Origin: Leptodactylus fallax
Lineage: Eukaryota > Chordata > Amphibia > Anura > Leptodactylidae
Assembly (NCBI GenBank): GCA_947044405.1
Contig: CAMRHE010000463.1
Coordinates: forward strand, 244,501 to 308,500
Length of the DNA stretch: 64,000 bases
Reading direction: 5' to 3'
The notes under the pieces are model-generated. The model made no database searches, was not told the origin of the DNA, and worked only from the letters and a program-made list of their open reading frames with translations. A program made the translations under genes and the position numbers. This document shows positions 35,901 to 48,752 of this stretch, in pieces (position 1 is the stretch's first letter; each line of letters opens with the position of its first letter).

Positions 35901-38900
35901 AGAGGAGGAGCGAGGAGGAGTATGGGGAGAGGAAGAGTATGGGGAGAGGAGGAGTGAGGAAGAGTATGGGGAGAGGAGGAGCAAGGAAGAGTATGGGGAG
36001 AGGAAGAGTGAGGAAGAGTATGGGGAGAGGAGAAGTGAGGAAGAGTATTTGGAAGGAGGAGCGAGGAGGAGTATGGGGAGAGGAGGAGCGAGGAAGAGTA
36101 TGGGGAGAGGAGGAGCGAGGAAGAGTATGGGGAGAGGAAGAGTATGGGGAGAGGAGGAGCGAGGAAGAGTATGGGGAGAGGAAGAGTATGGGGAGAGGAG
36201 GAGCGAGGAAGAGTATGGGGAGAGGAAGAGTAGGGGAGAGGAAGAGTATGGGGAGAGGAGGAGAGATATGGGGAGAGGAAGAGTATGGGGAGAGGAGGAG
36301 CGAGGAAGAGTATGGAGAGAGGAAATATGGGGAGAGGAAGAGTATGGGGAGAGGAGGGAGGAAGATTGAGAGGAAGAGTATGGGGAGAGGAGGAGCGAGG
36401 AAGAGTATGGGGAGAGGAGGAGTGAGGAAGAGTATGGGGAGAGGAAAGGGGAGAGGAAGAGTATGGAGGGAGGAGAGGAAGAGTATGGGGAGAGGAAGAG
36501 TATGGGGAGAGGAGGAGTAGAAGAGTATGGGGAGAGGAAGAGTATGGGGAGAGGAGGAGCGAGGAAGAGTATGGGGAGAGGAAGAGTTGGGAGAGGAGGA
36601 GTGAGGATGAGTATGGGGAGAGGAGGAGTGAGGAGTATGGGGAGAGGAGGAGCGAGGGAGGATGGGGAGAGGAGGAGCGAGGAAGAGTATGGGGAGAGGA
36701 GCAGTGAGGAAGAGTATGGGGAGAGGAGGAGTGAGGAAGAGTGGAGAGGAGGAGCGAGGAAGAGTATGGGGAGAGGAGGAGTGAGGAAGAGTATGGGGAG
36801 AGGAGGAGCGAGGAAGAGTATGGGGAGAGGAAGAGTATGGGGAGAGGAAGAGTATGGGGGAGAGGAGGAGCGAGGAAGAGTATGGGGAGAGGAAGAGGGG
36901 GAGAGGAAGAGTATGGGGAGAGGAGGAGCGAGGAAGAGTATGGGGAGAGGAAGAGGGGGAGAGGAAGAGTATGGGGAGAGAGGAGTGAGGGGAAGAGTAT
37001 GGGGAGAGGAGGAGCGAGGAAGAGTATGGGGAGAGGAAGAGTATGGGGAGAGGAGGAGTGAGGAAGAGTATGGGGAGAGGAGGAGCGAGGAAGAGTATGG
37101 GGAGAGGAGGAGTATGGGGAGAGGAGGAGGGAGGAAGAGTATGGGGAGAGGAGAGCGAGAAGAGTATGGGGAGAGGAAGAGTATGGGGGGAGAGGGGAGC
37201 GAGGAGGATATGGGGAGAGGAAGAGTGGGAGAGGAGGAGTGAGGAAGAGTATGGGAGAGGAGGAGCGAGGAAGAGTATGGGGAGAGGAAGAGTGAGGAAG
37301 AGTATGGGGAGAGGAGAGTGAGGAAGAGTATTGGAAGGAGGAGCGAGGAGGAGTATGGGGAGAGGAGGATGAGGAAGAGTATGGGGAGAGGAGGAGCGAG
37401 AAGAGTATGGGGAGAGGAAGAGTATGGGGAGAGGAGGAGGAGGAAGAGTATGGGGAGAGGAGGAGTATGGGAGAGGAGGGAGCGAGGAAGAGTTGGGGAG
37501 AGGAAGAGTATGGGGAGAGGAGGAGCGAGGAAGAGTATGGGGAGAGGAAGAGTATGGGGAGCGAGGAAGAGTATGGGGAGAGGAGGAGCGGGAGGAGTAT
37601 GGGGAGAGGAGGAGCGAGGAAGAGTATGGGGAGAGGAGGGCGAGAGGAGTATGGGGGAGGAGAGCGAGGAAGAGTATGGGGAGAGGAGGAGGGAGGAAGA
37701 GTATGGGGAGAGGAGGAGGGAGGAAGAGTATGGGGAGAGGAGGAGCGAGGAAGAGTATGGGGAGAGGAAGAGCAGGAAGAGTATGGGGAGAGGAAGAGCG
37801 AGGAAGAGTATGGGGAGAGGAGGAGCGAGGAAGAGTATGGGGAGAGGAGGAGCGAGGAGGAGTATGGGGAGAGGAGGAGTATGGGGAGAGGAGGAGTGAG
37901 GAAGAGTATGGGGAGAGGAGGACGAGGAAGAGTTGAAGGAGAGGAGGAGTATGGGGAGAGAGACGAGGAAGAGATGGAAGGGGGAGAGGAAGAGTATGGG
38001 GAGAGGAAGATTGGGGAGAGGAGGAGTTGGAGAGGAGGATGGGAGAGGAAGAGTATGGGGGAGGAGGAGGAGCGAGGAGGAGTATGGGGAGAGGAGAGCG
38101 AGGAAGAGTATGGGGAGAGGAAGAGTATGGGGAGAGGAGGAGCGAGGAAGAGTATGGGGAGAGGAAGAGTATGGGGAGAGGAGGGAGAGGAGGAGCGAGG
38201 AAGAGTATGGGGAGAGGAGGAGCGAGGAAGAGTATGGGGAGAGGAAGAGTATGGGGAGAGGAGGGAGCGAGGAAGAGTATGGGGAGAGGAAGAGTATGGG
38301 GAGAGGAGGAGTGAGGAAGAGTATGGGGAGAGGAGGAGTGAGGAAGAGTATGGGGAGAGGAAGATTATGGGGAGAGGAAGAGTTGGGGGAGGAGTGAGGA
38401 AGAGTATGGGGAGAGGAAGAGTATGGGGAGAGGAGGATGAGGAAGAGTATGGGGAGAGGAGGAGCGAGGAAGAGTATGGGGAGAGGAAGAGTATGGGGAG
38501 AGGAGGAGTGAGGAAGAGTATGGGGGAGAGGAGGAGGAGGAACAGTATGGGGAGAGGAGGAGCGAGGAGGAGTATGGGGAGAGGAGGAGCGAGGAAGAGT
38601 ATGGGGAGAGGAACAGTGAGGAAGAGTATGGGGAGAGGAGGAGTGAGGAAGAGTATGGGGAGAGGAGGAGCGAGGAAGAGTATGGGGAGAGGAGAGAGGA
38701 AGAGTATGGGGAGAGGAGGAGTGAGGAAGAGTATGGGGAGAGGAAGAGTTGGGGAGAGGAAGAGTATGGGGAGAGGAGGAGCGAGGAAGAGTATGGGGAG
38801 AGGAAGAGTATGGGGAGAGGAGTGTATGGGGAGAGGAGGAGCGAGGAAGAGTATGGGGAGAAGAAGATGGGGGAGGAAGAGTATGGGGAGAGGAGGAGTG

Positions 38901-41900
38901 AGGAGGAAGAGTATGGGGAGAGGAGGAGCGAGGAAGATTATGGGGAGAGGAAGAGTAGGGGGAGGAAGAGTATGGGGAGAGGAGGAGTGAGGAAGAGTAT
39001 GGGGAGAGGAGGAGCGAGGAAGAGTATGGGGAGAGGAGGAGTATGGGGAGAGGAGGAGTGAGGAGGAAGAGTATGGGGAGAGGAGAAGCGAGGAAGAGTA
39101 TGGGGAGAGGAAGAGTATGGGGGGGAGGAGCGAGGAGGAATATGGGGAGAGGAAGAGTATGGGGAGAGGAGGAGTGAGGAAGAGTATGGGGAGAGGAGGA
39201 GCAAGGAAGAGTATGGGGAGAGGAAGAGTGAGGAAGAGTATGGGGAGAGGAGAAGTGAGGAAGAGTATTTGGAAGGAGGAGCGAGGAGGAGTATGGGGAG
39301 AGGAGGAGTGAGGAAGAGTATGGGGAGAGGAGCGGGAGAGTATGGGGAGAGGAAGAGTATGGGGAGAGGAGGAGCGAGGAAGAGTATGGGGAGAGGAAGA
39401 GTATGGGGAGGGAGCGAGGAAGAGTATGGGGAGAGGAAGAGTATGGGGAGAGGAGGAGCGAGGAAGAGTTGGGGAGAGGAAGAGATGGGGAAGGAGGCGA
39501 GAAGAGTATGGGGAGAGGAGGAGCAGGAGGAGTATGGGGAGAGGAGGAGCGAGAAGAGTATGGGAGAGGGAGCGAGGAGGAGTTGGGGAGAGGAGGAGCG
39601 AGGAAGAGTATGGGGAGAGGAGGAGGGAGGAAGAGTATGGGGAGAGGAGGAGGGAGGAAGAGTATGGGGAGAGGAAGAGCAGGAAGAGTATGGGGAGAGG
39701 AGGAGCGAGGAAGAGTATGGGGAGAGGAAGAGCGAGGAAGAGTATGGGGAGAGGAGGAGCGAGGAAGAGTATAGGGAGAGGGGAGCGAGGAAGAGTATGG
39801 GGAGAGGAGCGAGGAGGAGTATGGGGAGAGGAGGAGTATGGGGAGAGGAGGAGTGAGGAAGAGTATGGGGAGAGGAGGAGCGCGGAAGAGTATGGGGAGA
39901 GGAGGAGTATGGGGAGTAGCGAGGAAGAGTATGGGAGAGGAGGAGTGAGGAAGAGTATGGGGAGAGGAAGAGTATGGGGAGAGGAGGAGTATGGGGAGAG
40001 GAGGAGTGAGGAAGAGTATGGGGAGAGGAGGAGCGAGGAGGAGTATGGGGAGAGGAGGAGCGAGGAAGAGTATGGGGAGAGGGGGGAGGAAGAGTATGGG
40101 GAGAGGAAGACAGGAAAATATGGGGAGAGGAGGAGCGAGGAAGAGTATGGGGAGAGGAAGAGCGAGGAAGAGTATGGGGAGAGGAGGAGCGAGGAAGAGT
40201 ATGGGGAGAGGGGAGCGAGGAAGAGTATGGGGAGAGGAGGAGCGGGAGGAGTATGGGGAGAGGAGGAGCGAGGAAGAGTATGGGGAGAGGAGGAGCGAGG
40301 AAGAGTATGGGGAGAGGAGGAGGAGGAGGAGTATGGGGAGAGGAGGAGCGAGGAAGAGTATGGGGAGAGGAGGAGTATGGGGAGAGGAGGAGTGAGGAAG
40401 AGTATGGGGAGAGGAGGACCGAGGAAGAGTATGGGGAGAGGAGGAGTATGCGGAGAGGAGGAGCGAGGAAGTGTATGGGAAAGGAGGAGTGAGGAAGAGT
40501 ATGGGGAGAGGAAGAGTATGGGGAGAGGAGGAGTATGGGGAGAGGAGGAGTGGGAAGAGTATGGGGAGAGGAAGGGTATGGGGAGAGTAGGAGTGAGGAG
40601 GAGTATGGGGAGAGGAGGAGCGAGGAAGAGTATGGGAGAGGAGGAGTATGGGGAGAGGAGGAGGAGGAGGAGTATGGGGAGAGGAGGAGTGAGGAAGAGT
40701 ATGGGGAGAGGAGGAGTGAGGAGGAGTATGGGGAGAGGAGGAGCGAGGAAGAGTATGGGGAGAGGAGGAGTGAGGAAGAGTATGGGGAGAGGAAGAGTAT
40801 TGGGAGAGGAGGAGTGAGGAAGAGTATGGGGAGAGGAAGAGTATGGGAAGGAGGAGGAGTATGGGGAGAGGAGGAGCAGGAGGAGTATGGGGAGAGGAAG
40901 AGCGAGGAAGAGTATGGGGAGAGGAGGAGTGAGGAGGAGTATGGGGAGAGGAGGCGCGAGAAAGAGTATGGGGAGAGGAGGAGCGAGGAAAAGTATGGGG
41001 AGAGGAGGAGTGAGGAGGAGTATGGGTAGAGGAGGAGCGAGGAAGAGTATGGGGAGAGGAGAAGTGAGGAGGAGTATGGGGAGAGGAGAAGCGAGTAGGA
41101 GTATGGGGAGAGGAGGAGCGAGGAGGAGTATGGGGAGAGGAGGAGCAAGGAGGAGTATGGGGAGAGGAGGAGCGAGGAGGAGTATGGGGAGAGGAGGAGC
41201 GAGGAGGAGTATGGGGAGAGGAGGAGCGAGGAAGAGTATGGGGAGAGGAGGAGCGAGGAGAGTATGGGGAGAGGAGGTGTGAGGAAGAGTATGGGGAGAG
41301 GAAGAGTATGGGGAGAGGAGGAGTGAGGAAGAGTATGGGGAGAGGAAGAGTATGGGAGAGGAGGAGGAGTATGGGGAGAGGAGGAGCGAGGAGGAGTATG
41401 GGGAGAGGAAGAGAATGGGGAGAGGAGGAGCGAGGAAGAGTATGGGGAGAGGAGGAGCGAGGAGGAGTATGGGGAGAGGAGGAGTGAGGAGGAGTATGGG
41501 GAGTGGAGGAGCAGGAAGAGTATGGGGAGAGGAGGAGCGAGGAGGAGTATGGGGAGAGGAGGAGTATGGGGAGAGGAGGTGCGAGGAGGAGTATGGGGAG
41601 AGGAGGAGTGAGGAAGAGTATGGGGAGAGGAGGAGGGAGGAAGAGTATGGGGAGAGGAAGAGTATGGGGAGAGGAGCAGCGAGGAGGAGTATGGGGAGAG
41701 GAGGAGTATGGGGAGAGGAGGAGCGAGGAGGAGTATGGGGAGAGGAGGAGCGAGGAGGAGTATGGGGAGAGGAGGAGCGAGGAGGAGTATGGGAGAGGAG
41801 GAGCGGAGGAGTACGGGGAGAGGAAGAGCTAGGAAAAGTATGGGGAGAGGAAGAGCGAGGAAGAGTATGGGGAGAGGAAGAGCGAGGAAGAGTATGGGGA

Positions 41901-44900
41901 GAGGAGGAGCGAGGAAGAGTATGGGGAGAGGAGGAGCGAGGAAGAGTATGGGGAGAGGAGGAGCGAGGAGGAGTATGGGGAGAGGAGGAGCGAGGAAGAG
42001 TATGGGGAGAGGAAGAGCGAGGAAGAGTATGGGGAGAGGAGGAGTGAGGAGGAGTATGGGGAGAGGAGGAGCGAGGAAGAGTATGGGGAGAGGAGGAGTA
42101 TGGGGAGAGGAGGAGTGAGGAAGAGTATGGGGAGAGGAGGACCGAGGAAGAGTATGGGGAGAGGAGGAGTATGGGGAGAGGAGGAGCGAGGAAGTGTATG
42201 GGAAAAGGAGGAGTGAGGAAGAGTATGGGGAGAGGAAGAGTATGGGGAGAGGAGGAGTATGGGGAGAGGAGGAGTGAGGAAGAGTATGGGGAGAGGAAGG
42301 GTATGGGGAGAGGAGGAGTGAGGAGGAGTATGGGGAGAGGAGGAGCGAGGAAGAGTATGGGGAGAGGAGGAGTGAGGAAGAGTATGGGAGAGGAGGAGGA
42401 GTATGGGGAGAGGAGGAGTGAGGAGGAGTATGGGGAGAGGAGGAGTGAGGAAGAGTATGGGGAGAGGAGGAGTGAGGAGGAGTATGGGGAGAGGAGGAGC
42501 GAGGAAGAGTATGGGGAGAGGAGGAGTGAGGAAGAGTATGGGGAGAGGAAGAGTATTGGGAGAGGAGGAGTGAGGAAGAGTATGGGGAGAGGAAGAGTAT
42601 GGGAGAGGAGGAGGAGTATGGGGAGAGGAGGAGCGAGGAGGAGTATGGGGAGAGGAAGAGCGAGGAAGAGTATGGGGAGAGGAGGAGTGAGGAGGAGTAT
42701 GGGGAGAGGAGGAGCGAGAAAGAGTATGGGGAGAGGAGGAGCGAGGAAAGTATGGGGAGAGGAGGAGTGAGGAGGAGTATGGGTAGAGGAGGAGCGAGGA
42801 AGAGTATGGGGAGAGGAGAAGTGAGGAGGAGTATGGGGAGAGGAGAAGCGAGTAGGAGTATGGGAGAGGAGGAGCGAGGAGGAGTATGGGGAGAGGAGGA
42901 GCGAGGAGGAGTATGGGGAGAGGAAGAGTATGGGGAGAGGAGGAGCGAGGAAGAGTATGGGGAGAGGAGGAGCGAGGAGGAGTATGGGGAGAGGAGGTGT
43001 GAGGAACAGTATGGGGAGAGGAAGAGTATGGGGAGAGGAGGAGTGAGGAAGAGTATGGGGAGAGGAAGAGTATGGGAGAGGAGGAGGAGTATGGGGAGAG
43101 GAGGAGGAGTATGGGTAGAGGAGGAGCGAGGAGGAGTATGGGGAGAGGAGGAGCGAGGAGGAGTATGGGGAGAGGAGGAGCGAGGAGGAGTATGGGGAGA
43201 GGAGGAGCGAGGAAGAGTATGGGGAGAGGAGGAGCGAGGAGAAGTATGGGGAGAGGAGGTGTGAGGAAGAGTATGGGGAGAGGAAGAGTATGGGGAGAGG
43301 AGGAGTGAGGAAGAGTATGGGGAGAGGAAGAGTATGGGAGAGGAGGAGGAGTATGGGGAGAGGAGGAGCGAGGAGGAGTATGGGGAGAGGAAGAGAATTG
43401 GGAGAGGAGGAGCGAGGAAGAGTATGGGGAGAGGGAGGAGCGAGGAGGAGTATGAGGAGAGGAGGAGTGAGGAGGAGTATGGGGAGTGGAGGAGCAAGGA
43501 AGAGTATGGGGAGAGGAGGAGCGAGGAGGAGTATGGGGAGAGGAGGAGTATGGGGAGAGGAGGTGCGAGGAGGAGTATGGGGAGAGGAGGAGTGAGGAAG
43601 AGTATGGGGAGAGGAGGAGGGAGGAAGAGTATGGGGAGAGGAAGAGTATGGGGAGAGGAGCAGCGAGGAGGAGTATGGGGAGAGGAGGAGTATGGGGAGA
43701 GGAGGAGCGAGGAGGAGTATGGGGAGAGGAGGAGCGAGGAGGAGTATGGGGAGAGGAGGAGCGAGGAGGAGTATGGGAGAGGAGGAGCGAGGAGGAGTAT
43801 GGGGAGAGGAGGAGCGAGGAGAAGTATGGGGAGAGGAGGAGCGAGGAGGAGTATGGGAGAGGAGGAGTGAGGAGGAGTATGGGGAGAGGAGGAGCGAGGA
43901 AGAGTATGGGGAGAGGAAGAGCGAGGAAGAGTATGGGGAGAGGAAGAGCGAGGAAGAGTATGGGGAGAGGAGGAGTGAGGAGGAGTATGGGGAGAGGAGG
44001 AGCGAGGAAGAGTATGGGGAGAGGAGGAGCGAGGAGGAGTATGGGGAGAGGAGGAGCGAGGAGGAGTATGGGGAGAGGAGGAGCGAGGAGGAGTATGGGG
44101 AGAGGAAGAGTATGGGGAGAGGAGGAGCGAGGAAGAGTATGGGGAGAGGAGGAGCGAGGAGGAGTATGGGGAGTGGAGGTGTGAGGAAGAGTATGGGGAG
44201 AGGAAGAGTATGGGGAGAGGAGGAGTGAGGAAGAGTATGGGGAGAGGAAGAGTATGGGAGAGGAGGAGGAGTATGGGGAGAGGAGGAGCGAGGAGGAGTA
44301 TGGGGAGAGGAGGAGCGAGGAGGATTATGGGGAGAGGAGGAGCGAGGAGGAGTATGGGGAGAGGAGGAGCGAGGAGGAGTATGGGAGAGGAGGAGTGAGG
44401 AGGAGTATGGGGAGAGGAGGAGCGAGGAGGAGTATGGGGAGAGGAGGAGCGAGGAGGAGTATGGGGAGAGGAGGAGTATGGGAGAGGAGGAGCGAGGAGG
44501 AGTATGGGAGAGGACTAGTGAGGAGGAGTATGGGGAGAGGAGGAGCGAGGAGGAGTATGGGGAGAGGAGGAGCGAGGAGGAGTATGGGGAGAGGAGGAGT
44601 GAGGAGGAGTATGGGGAGGGAGGAGGAGCGAGGAGGAGTATGGGGAGAGGAGGAGCGAGGAGGAGGGTAGGGGGAGAGGAGGAGTGAGGAAGAGTATGGG
44701 GAGAGGAAGAGTATGGGAGAGGAGGAGGAGTATGGGGAGAGGAGGAGCGAGGAGGAGTATGGGGAGAGGAGGAGCGAGGAGGAGTATGGGGAGAGGAGGA
44801 GCGAGGAGGAGTATGGGGAGAGGAGGAGCGAGGAGGAGTATGGGGAGAGGAGGAGCGAGGAGGAGTATGGGGAGAGGAGGAGCGAGGAGGAGTATGGGGA

Positions 44901-45290
44901 GAGGAGGAGCGAGGAGGAGTATGGGGAGAGGAGGAGTGAGGAGGAGTATGGGGAGAGGAGGAGCGAGGAGGAGTATGGGAGAGGAGGAGCGAGGAGGAGT
45001 ATGGGAGAGGAGGAGCGAGGAGGAGTATGGGGAGAGGAGGAGTATGGGGAGAGGAGGAGCGAGGAGGAGTATGGGGAGAGGAGGAGTGAGGAGGAGTATG
45101 GGGAGAGGAGGAGTATGGGAGAGGAGGAGCGAGGAGGAGTATGGGGAGAGGAGGAGTATGGGGAGAGGAGGAGCGAGGAGGAGTATGGGGAGAGGAGGAG
45201 TGAGGAGGAGTATGGGGAGAGGAGGAGCGAGGAGGAGTATGGGAGAGGAGGAGTGAGGAGGAGTATGGGAGAGGAGGAGAGAGATCTCAT
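26935..45290. repeat. 18-kb purine-rich minisatellite (27-bp and 17-bp units)
   Basis: The main unit is GAGTATGGGGAGAGGAGGAG plus CGAGGAA (27 bp; variants TGAGGAA, CGAGGAG). It alternates with a 17-bp short form lacking the GAGCGAGGAA part. Mixing of the two lengths shifts frame and keeps all frames open, giving spurious proteins such as repeats of EEYGERRSE, KSMGRGGAR and RVWGEEERG. The plus strand is almost pure purine apart from the T of TATG and the C of GCG. Order of variants differs along the array: left part AAGAG-rich, right part GGAGCGAGGAGGAG-rich. Confidence 0.98.
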
Positions 45291-45943
45291 CCAGCCATGA
45301 CCAGGAGACCTCGCACAATACTGGAGACCACTGCTGAGGGGTCCAATCGGTCTTTTCTGCTCCTCCCACTTGTCACATATTACAGCTGGGGCTGGAGAAC
45401 GTCATCATGTGCAGATGTTACTGACAGCGGAGACTTCCTGGACTTACGTACACATTACGGAGTCTCGTTCGGAGTGCTGAGGGGATATTCTGCCATACAT
45501 GCCTCAGCCTTGTGGCCAGCTGGCTGCTGATTGGCTGTCCCTTCTCTCTGTCTCCTCCTAATGATAGCTACATAAGTATGGCCATGAAATCTGCTTGTGT
45601 GAATACAGTCATAGACAGCACCAACTGGACAGCCACAGTCTAAGGCCTGAGCCCACGTGTGACCCTGCAGTGGCGGTCGCTGTTCTCTGTTATCTGCTAG
45701 GACAGCCGCCATCACTATATTTATACCCACGGGGGTCAGACATGTCCAATCAATCATCAGTCAGGGGAGGGGTTAATTCCCCTAAATAAGCAGCAGCGGA
45801 GGGTAAATACCAGGTACACGGGGGTGGGGCAGTCACTGGTGGAGGTAACATGGAGGACTCCATGACATACACAACAGGCTGCACCTGCCGACTGTCCCTG
45901 TTAGGGAAACATTGTAGGCACTTGTCACTGTTACGGGTGCGCT
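45291..45943. other. Unique sequence between two minisatellites, no gene recognised
   Basis: About 650 bp of normal base composition. The open frames (77 and 100 codons) do not resemble any family I know and have no clear splice or start context. They may be chance. Confidence 0.4.
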
Positions 45944-47093
45944 GCGGCTGTCTCTGTAATGGGGGTGCTGCGGCTGTCTCTATTATGGGGGCGCTGCGGC
46001 TGTCTCTATTATAGGGGTGCTGCGGCTGTCTCTATTATGGGGGCGCTGCGGCTGTCTCTATTATGGGGGCGCTGCGGCTGTCTCTGTAATGGGGGCGCTG
46101 CGGCTGTCTCTGTTACGGGGGCGCTGCGGCTGTCTCTATTAGGGGGTCGCTGTGGCTGTCTCTATTATAGGGGCGCTGCGGCTGTCTCTATTAGGGGGCG
46201 CTGCAGCTGTCTCTGTTATGGTGGGGCTGCGCTTGTGTCTATTACGGGGGTGCTGCGGCTGTGTCTATTACGGGGGCGCTGTGGCTGTCTCTGTTATGGG
46301 GGCGCTGTGGCTGTCTCTGTTATGGGGGCGCTGCGGCTGTCTCTATTACGGGGGTGCTGCGGCTGTCTCTATTACGGGGGCGCTGCGGCTGTCTCTATTA
46401 CGGGGCGCTGCGGCTGTCTCTATTACTTGGGCACTGCGGCTGTCTCTATTACGGGGGCGCTGTGGCTGTCTCTGTTATGGGGGCGCTGCGGCTGTCTCTA
46501 TTACGGGGGCGCTGCTGCTGTCTCTATTACGGGGGCGCTGCGGCTGTCTCTATTATGGGGGGCGCTGCAGCTGTCCCTATTACGGGGCGCTGCTGCTGTC
46601 TCTATTACGGGGGCGCTGCGGCTGTCTCTAGTGCGGGGGCGCTGCGGCTGTGTCTATTACGGGGGCGCTGCGGCTGTCTCTATTACGGGGGTGCAGCGGC
46701 TGTGTCTATTAACGGGGGCGCTGGGGCTGTCTCTGTTATGGGGGCGCTGCGGCTGTGTCTATTACGGGGGCACTGTGGCTGTCTCTATTACGGGGGCGCT
46801 GCTGCTGTCTCTATTACGGGGGCACTGCTGCTGTCTCTATTACGGGGGCGCTGCGGCTGTCTCTATTACGGGGGCGCTGCGGCTGTCTCTATTACGGGGG
46901 TGCTGCGGCTGTCTCTATTACGGGGGCGCTGCGGCTGTCTCTATTACGGGGGCACTGCGGCTGTCTCTATTACGGGGGTGCTGCTGCTGTCTCTATTACG
47001 AGGGTGCTGCGGCTGTCTCTATTACGGGGGCGCTGCGGCTGTCTCTATTACGGGGGCGCTGCGGCTGTCTCTATTACGGGGGCGCTGTGGCTT
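45944..47093. repeat. 26-bp minisatellite, about 44 copies
   Basis: The unit GGCGCTGCGGCTGTCTCTAT plus TACGGG has a period of 26 bp (46861 and 46887). Variants are TTATGGGG, GTTATGG, CTGTGG and CTGCTG. The 551-codon open frame across it is low-complexity and not a gene. The following 200 bp (47094-47300) is unique with no gene seen. Confidence 0.95.
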
Positions 47094-47300
47094 TAGATTG
47101 GGTTCACTACAGTTTTGGGGTCGTCTTGGTGTTTGACCAAGGACAGACATTAAACATGGGTAGAACATGCCAGAAACTAATCAGCCATGTCAGCCTCACA
47201 AGCAACTTCCTTAAAACTGAGGGGCCAAGACATCAATCGAACCCAGGAAGACTGGAGCGCCTCGATCAGACCCAACCAGCGGACTACAGCCGGCGCTCTG

Positions 47301-47611
47301 CCCTCTCATCTCTCTATGGTGTATCCATACAGCTGTATACGGTGCTGAGGTCCTCCACCACCAGGGGGAGCTCCGCCTGTACTCAGAGCTGCTCTATCCC
47401 TCTCATCTCTCTATGGTGTATCCATACAGCTGTATATGGTGCTGAGGTCCTCCACCACCAGGGGGAGTGCCGCCTGTACTCAGAGCTGCTCTATCCCTCT
47501 CATCTCTCTATGGTGACTATCCATACAGCTGTATACGGCGCTGAGGTCCTCCACCACCAGGGGAGCGCCGCCTGTACTCGGAACCGCTCTATCCCTCTCA
47601 TCTCTCTATGG
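47301..47611. repeat. 97-bp tandem repeat, three copies plus partial
   Basis: CCCTCTCATCTCTCTATGGTG starts at 47301, 47398, 47495 and 47593. The fourth copy is cut off after about 18 bp where Tc1 sequence begins. Confidence 0.9.
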
Positions 47612-48478
47612 TGACTTTTGCCGTCACTCTGCGGTCCAGCTCACCCCAAACCATCTGGATTGGGTTCAGGTCTGGTGACTGTGGAGGCCAGGTCATCTGG
47701 CGCAGCACCCCATCACTCTCCTTCTTGGTCACATAGCCCTTACACAGTCTGGAGGTGTTTGGGGTCATTGTCCTGTTGAAAAATAAATGATGGTCCAACT
47801 AAACGCAAACCGGATGGAATAGCATGCCGCTGCAAGATGCTGTGGTAACCATGCTGGTTCAGAATAAATCCCCAACAGTGTCACCAGAAAAGCCCCCCAC
47901 ACCATCACACCTCCTCCTCCATGCGTCACGGTGGGAACCAGGCATGTAGAGTCCATTCCTTCACCTTTTCTGCCTCGCACAAAGACACGGTGGTTGGAAC
48001 CAAAGATCTCACATTTGGACTCATCAGACCAAAGCCCAGATTTCCACAGGTCTAATGTCCATTCCTTGTGTTCTTCTTGTGCTTGTTGCCTGTCCTTAGC
48101 AGTGGTTTCCTAGCAGCTATTTTACCATGAAGGCCTGCTGCACACAGTCTCCTCTTAACAGTTGTTGTAGAGATGTGTCTGCTGCTAGAACTCTGTGTGG
48201 CATTGACCTGGTCTCTAATCTGAGCTGCTGTTAACCTGCCATTTCTGAGGCTGGTGACTCGGATTAACTTATCCTCCGCAGCAGAGGTGACTCTTGGTCT
48301 TCCGTTCCTGGGGCGGCCCTCATGTGAGCCAGTTTCTTTGCAGCGCTTGATGGTTTTGGCCACTGCACTTGGGGACACTTTCAAAGTTTTCCCAATTTTT
48401 CGGACTGACTGACCTTCATTTCTTAAAGTAATGATGGCCTCTCGTTTTTCTTTACTTAGCTGCTTTGTTCTTGCCATA
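47598..48478 (-). pseudogene. Tc1-like transposase remnant
   Basis: This is the coding part of the element above. Tc1 transposases are about 340 residues, cut TA sites and use a DDE triad. The N-terminal 140 residues are intact in one frame, to RTGNKHKKNTRNGH. After that at least two frameshifts separate the catalytic segments. The second catalytic region is visible only as GGGGVMVWGAF and the third as SPDLNPIQ. The start is the Met of MARTKQ, the usual start of this family; the extra N-terminal residues in frame are from the 5' leader. Confidence 0.85.
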
Positions 48479-48750
48479 ATACAAATTCTAACACTCCATT
48501 CAGTAGGACTATCAGCTGAGAATGCCAAGAGTGTGCAAAGCAGTAATCAAAACAAAAGGTGGCTACTTTGAAGAACCTAGAATATAAGACATATTTTCAG
48601 TTGTTTCACACTTTTTTGGTAAGTATATAATTCCACATGTGATAATTCATAGTTTTGATGCCTTCAGTGTGAATCTACAATTTTTATAGTCATGAAAATA
48701 CAGAAAACTCTTGGAATGAGAAGGTGTGTCCAAACTTTTGGTCTGTACTG
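47612..48750 (-). mobile_element. Tc1-family transposon, 3'-truncated (copy 1)
   Basis: The right end is a Tc1 terminal repeat: minus strand CAGTACAGACCAAAAGTTTG, ending against TA at 48751-48752. The transposase begins at 48475 (MARTKQLSKEKREAI), with a paired-like helix-turn-helix (NEGQSVRKIGKTLKVSPSAV). Further on are GGGGVMVWG and the last catalytic block WPPQSPDLNPIQMVW. The element stops shortly after WGELDRRV, so the C-terminus and left terminal repeat are missing. The frame is broken, with the parts at 48528-48052, 47980-47765 and 47798-47598. It is dead. Confidence 0.9.
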
Positions 48751-48752
48751 TA

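Noticed and set aside
26575..45369. Open frames up to 1,696 codons in the GA-rich region, such as Ser/Pro/Leu-rich proteins or Glu/Arg-rich proteins
   Set aside because: They come from the 27/17-bp purine minisatellite and shift frame with unit length. There is no start context, intron or conserved domain.
45297..45757. Small frames (77 and 100 codons) in unique DNA between arrays
   Set aside because: No similarity to a family I know, no splice or promoter context, and lengths compatible with chance.
46152..47614. 551-codon frame rich in CGCLYYGGAAAVSITG
   Set aside because: It is the translation of the 26-bp minisatellite and continues into the 97-bp repeat without domain structure.
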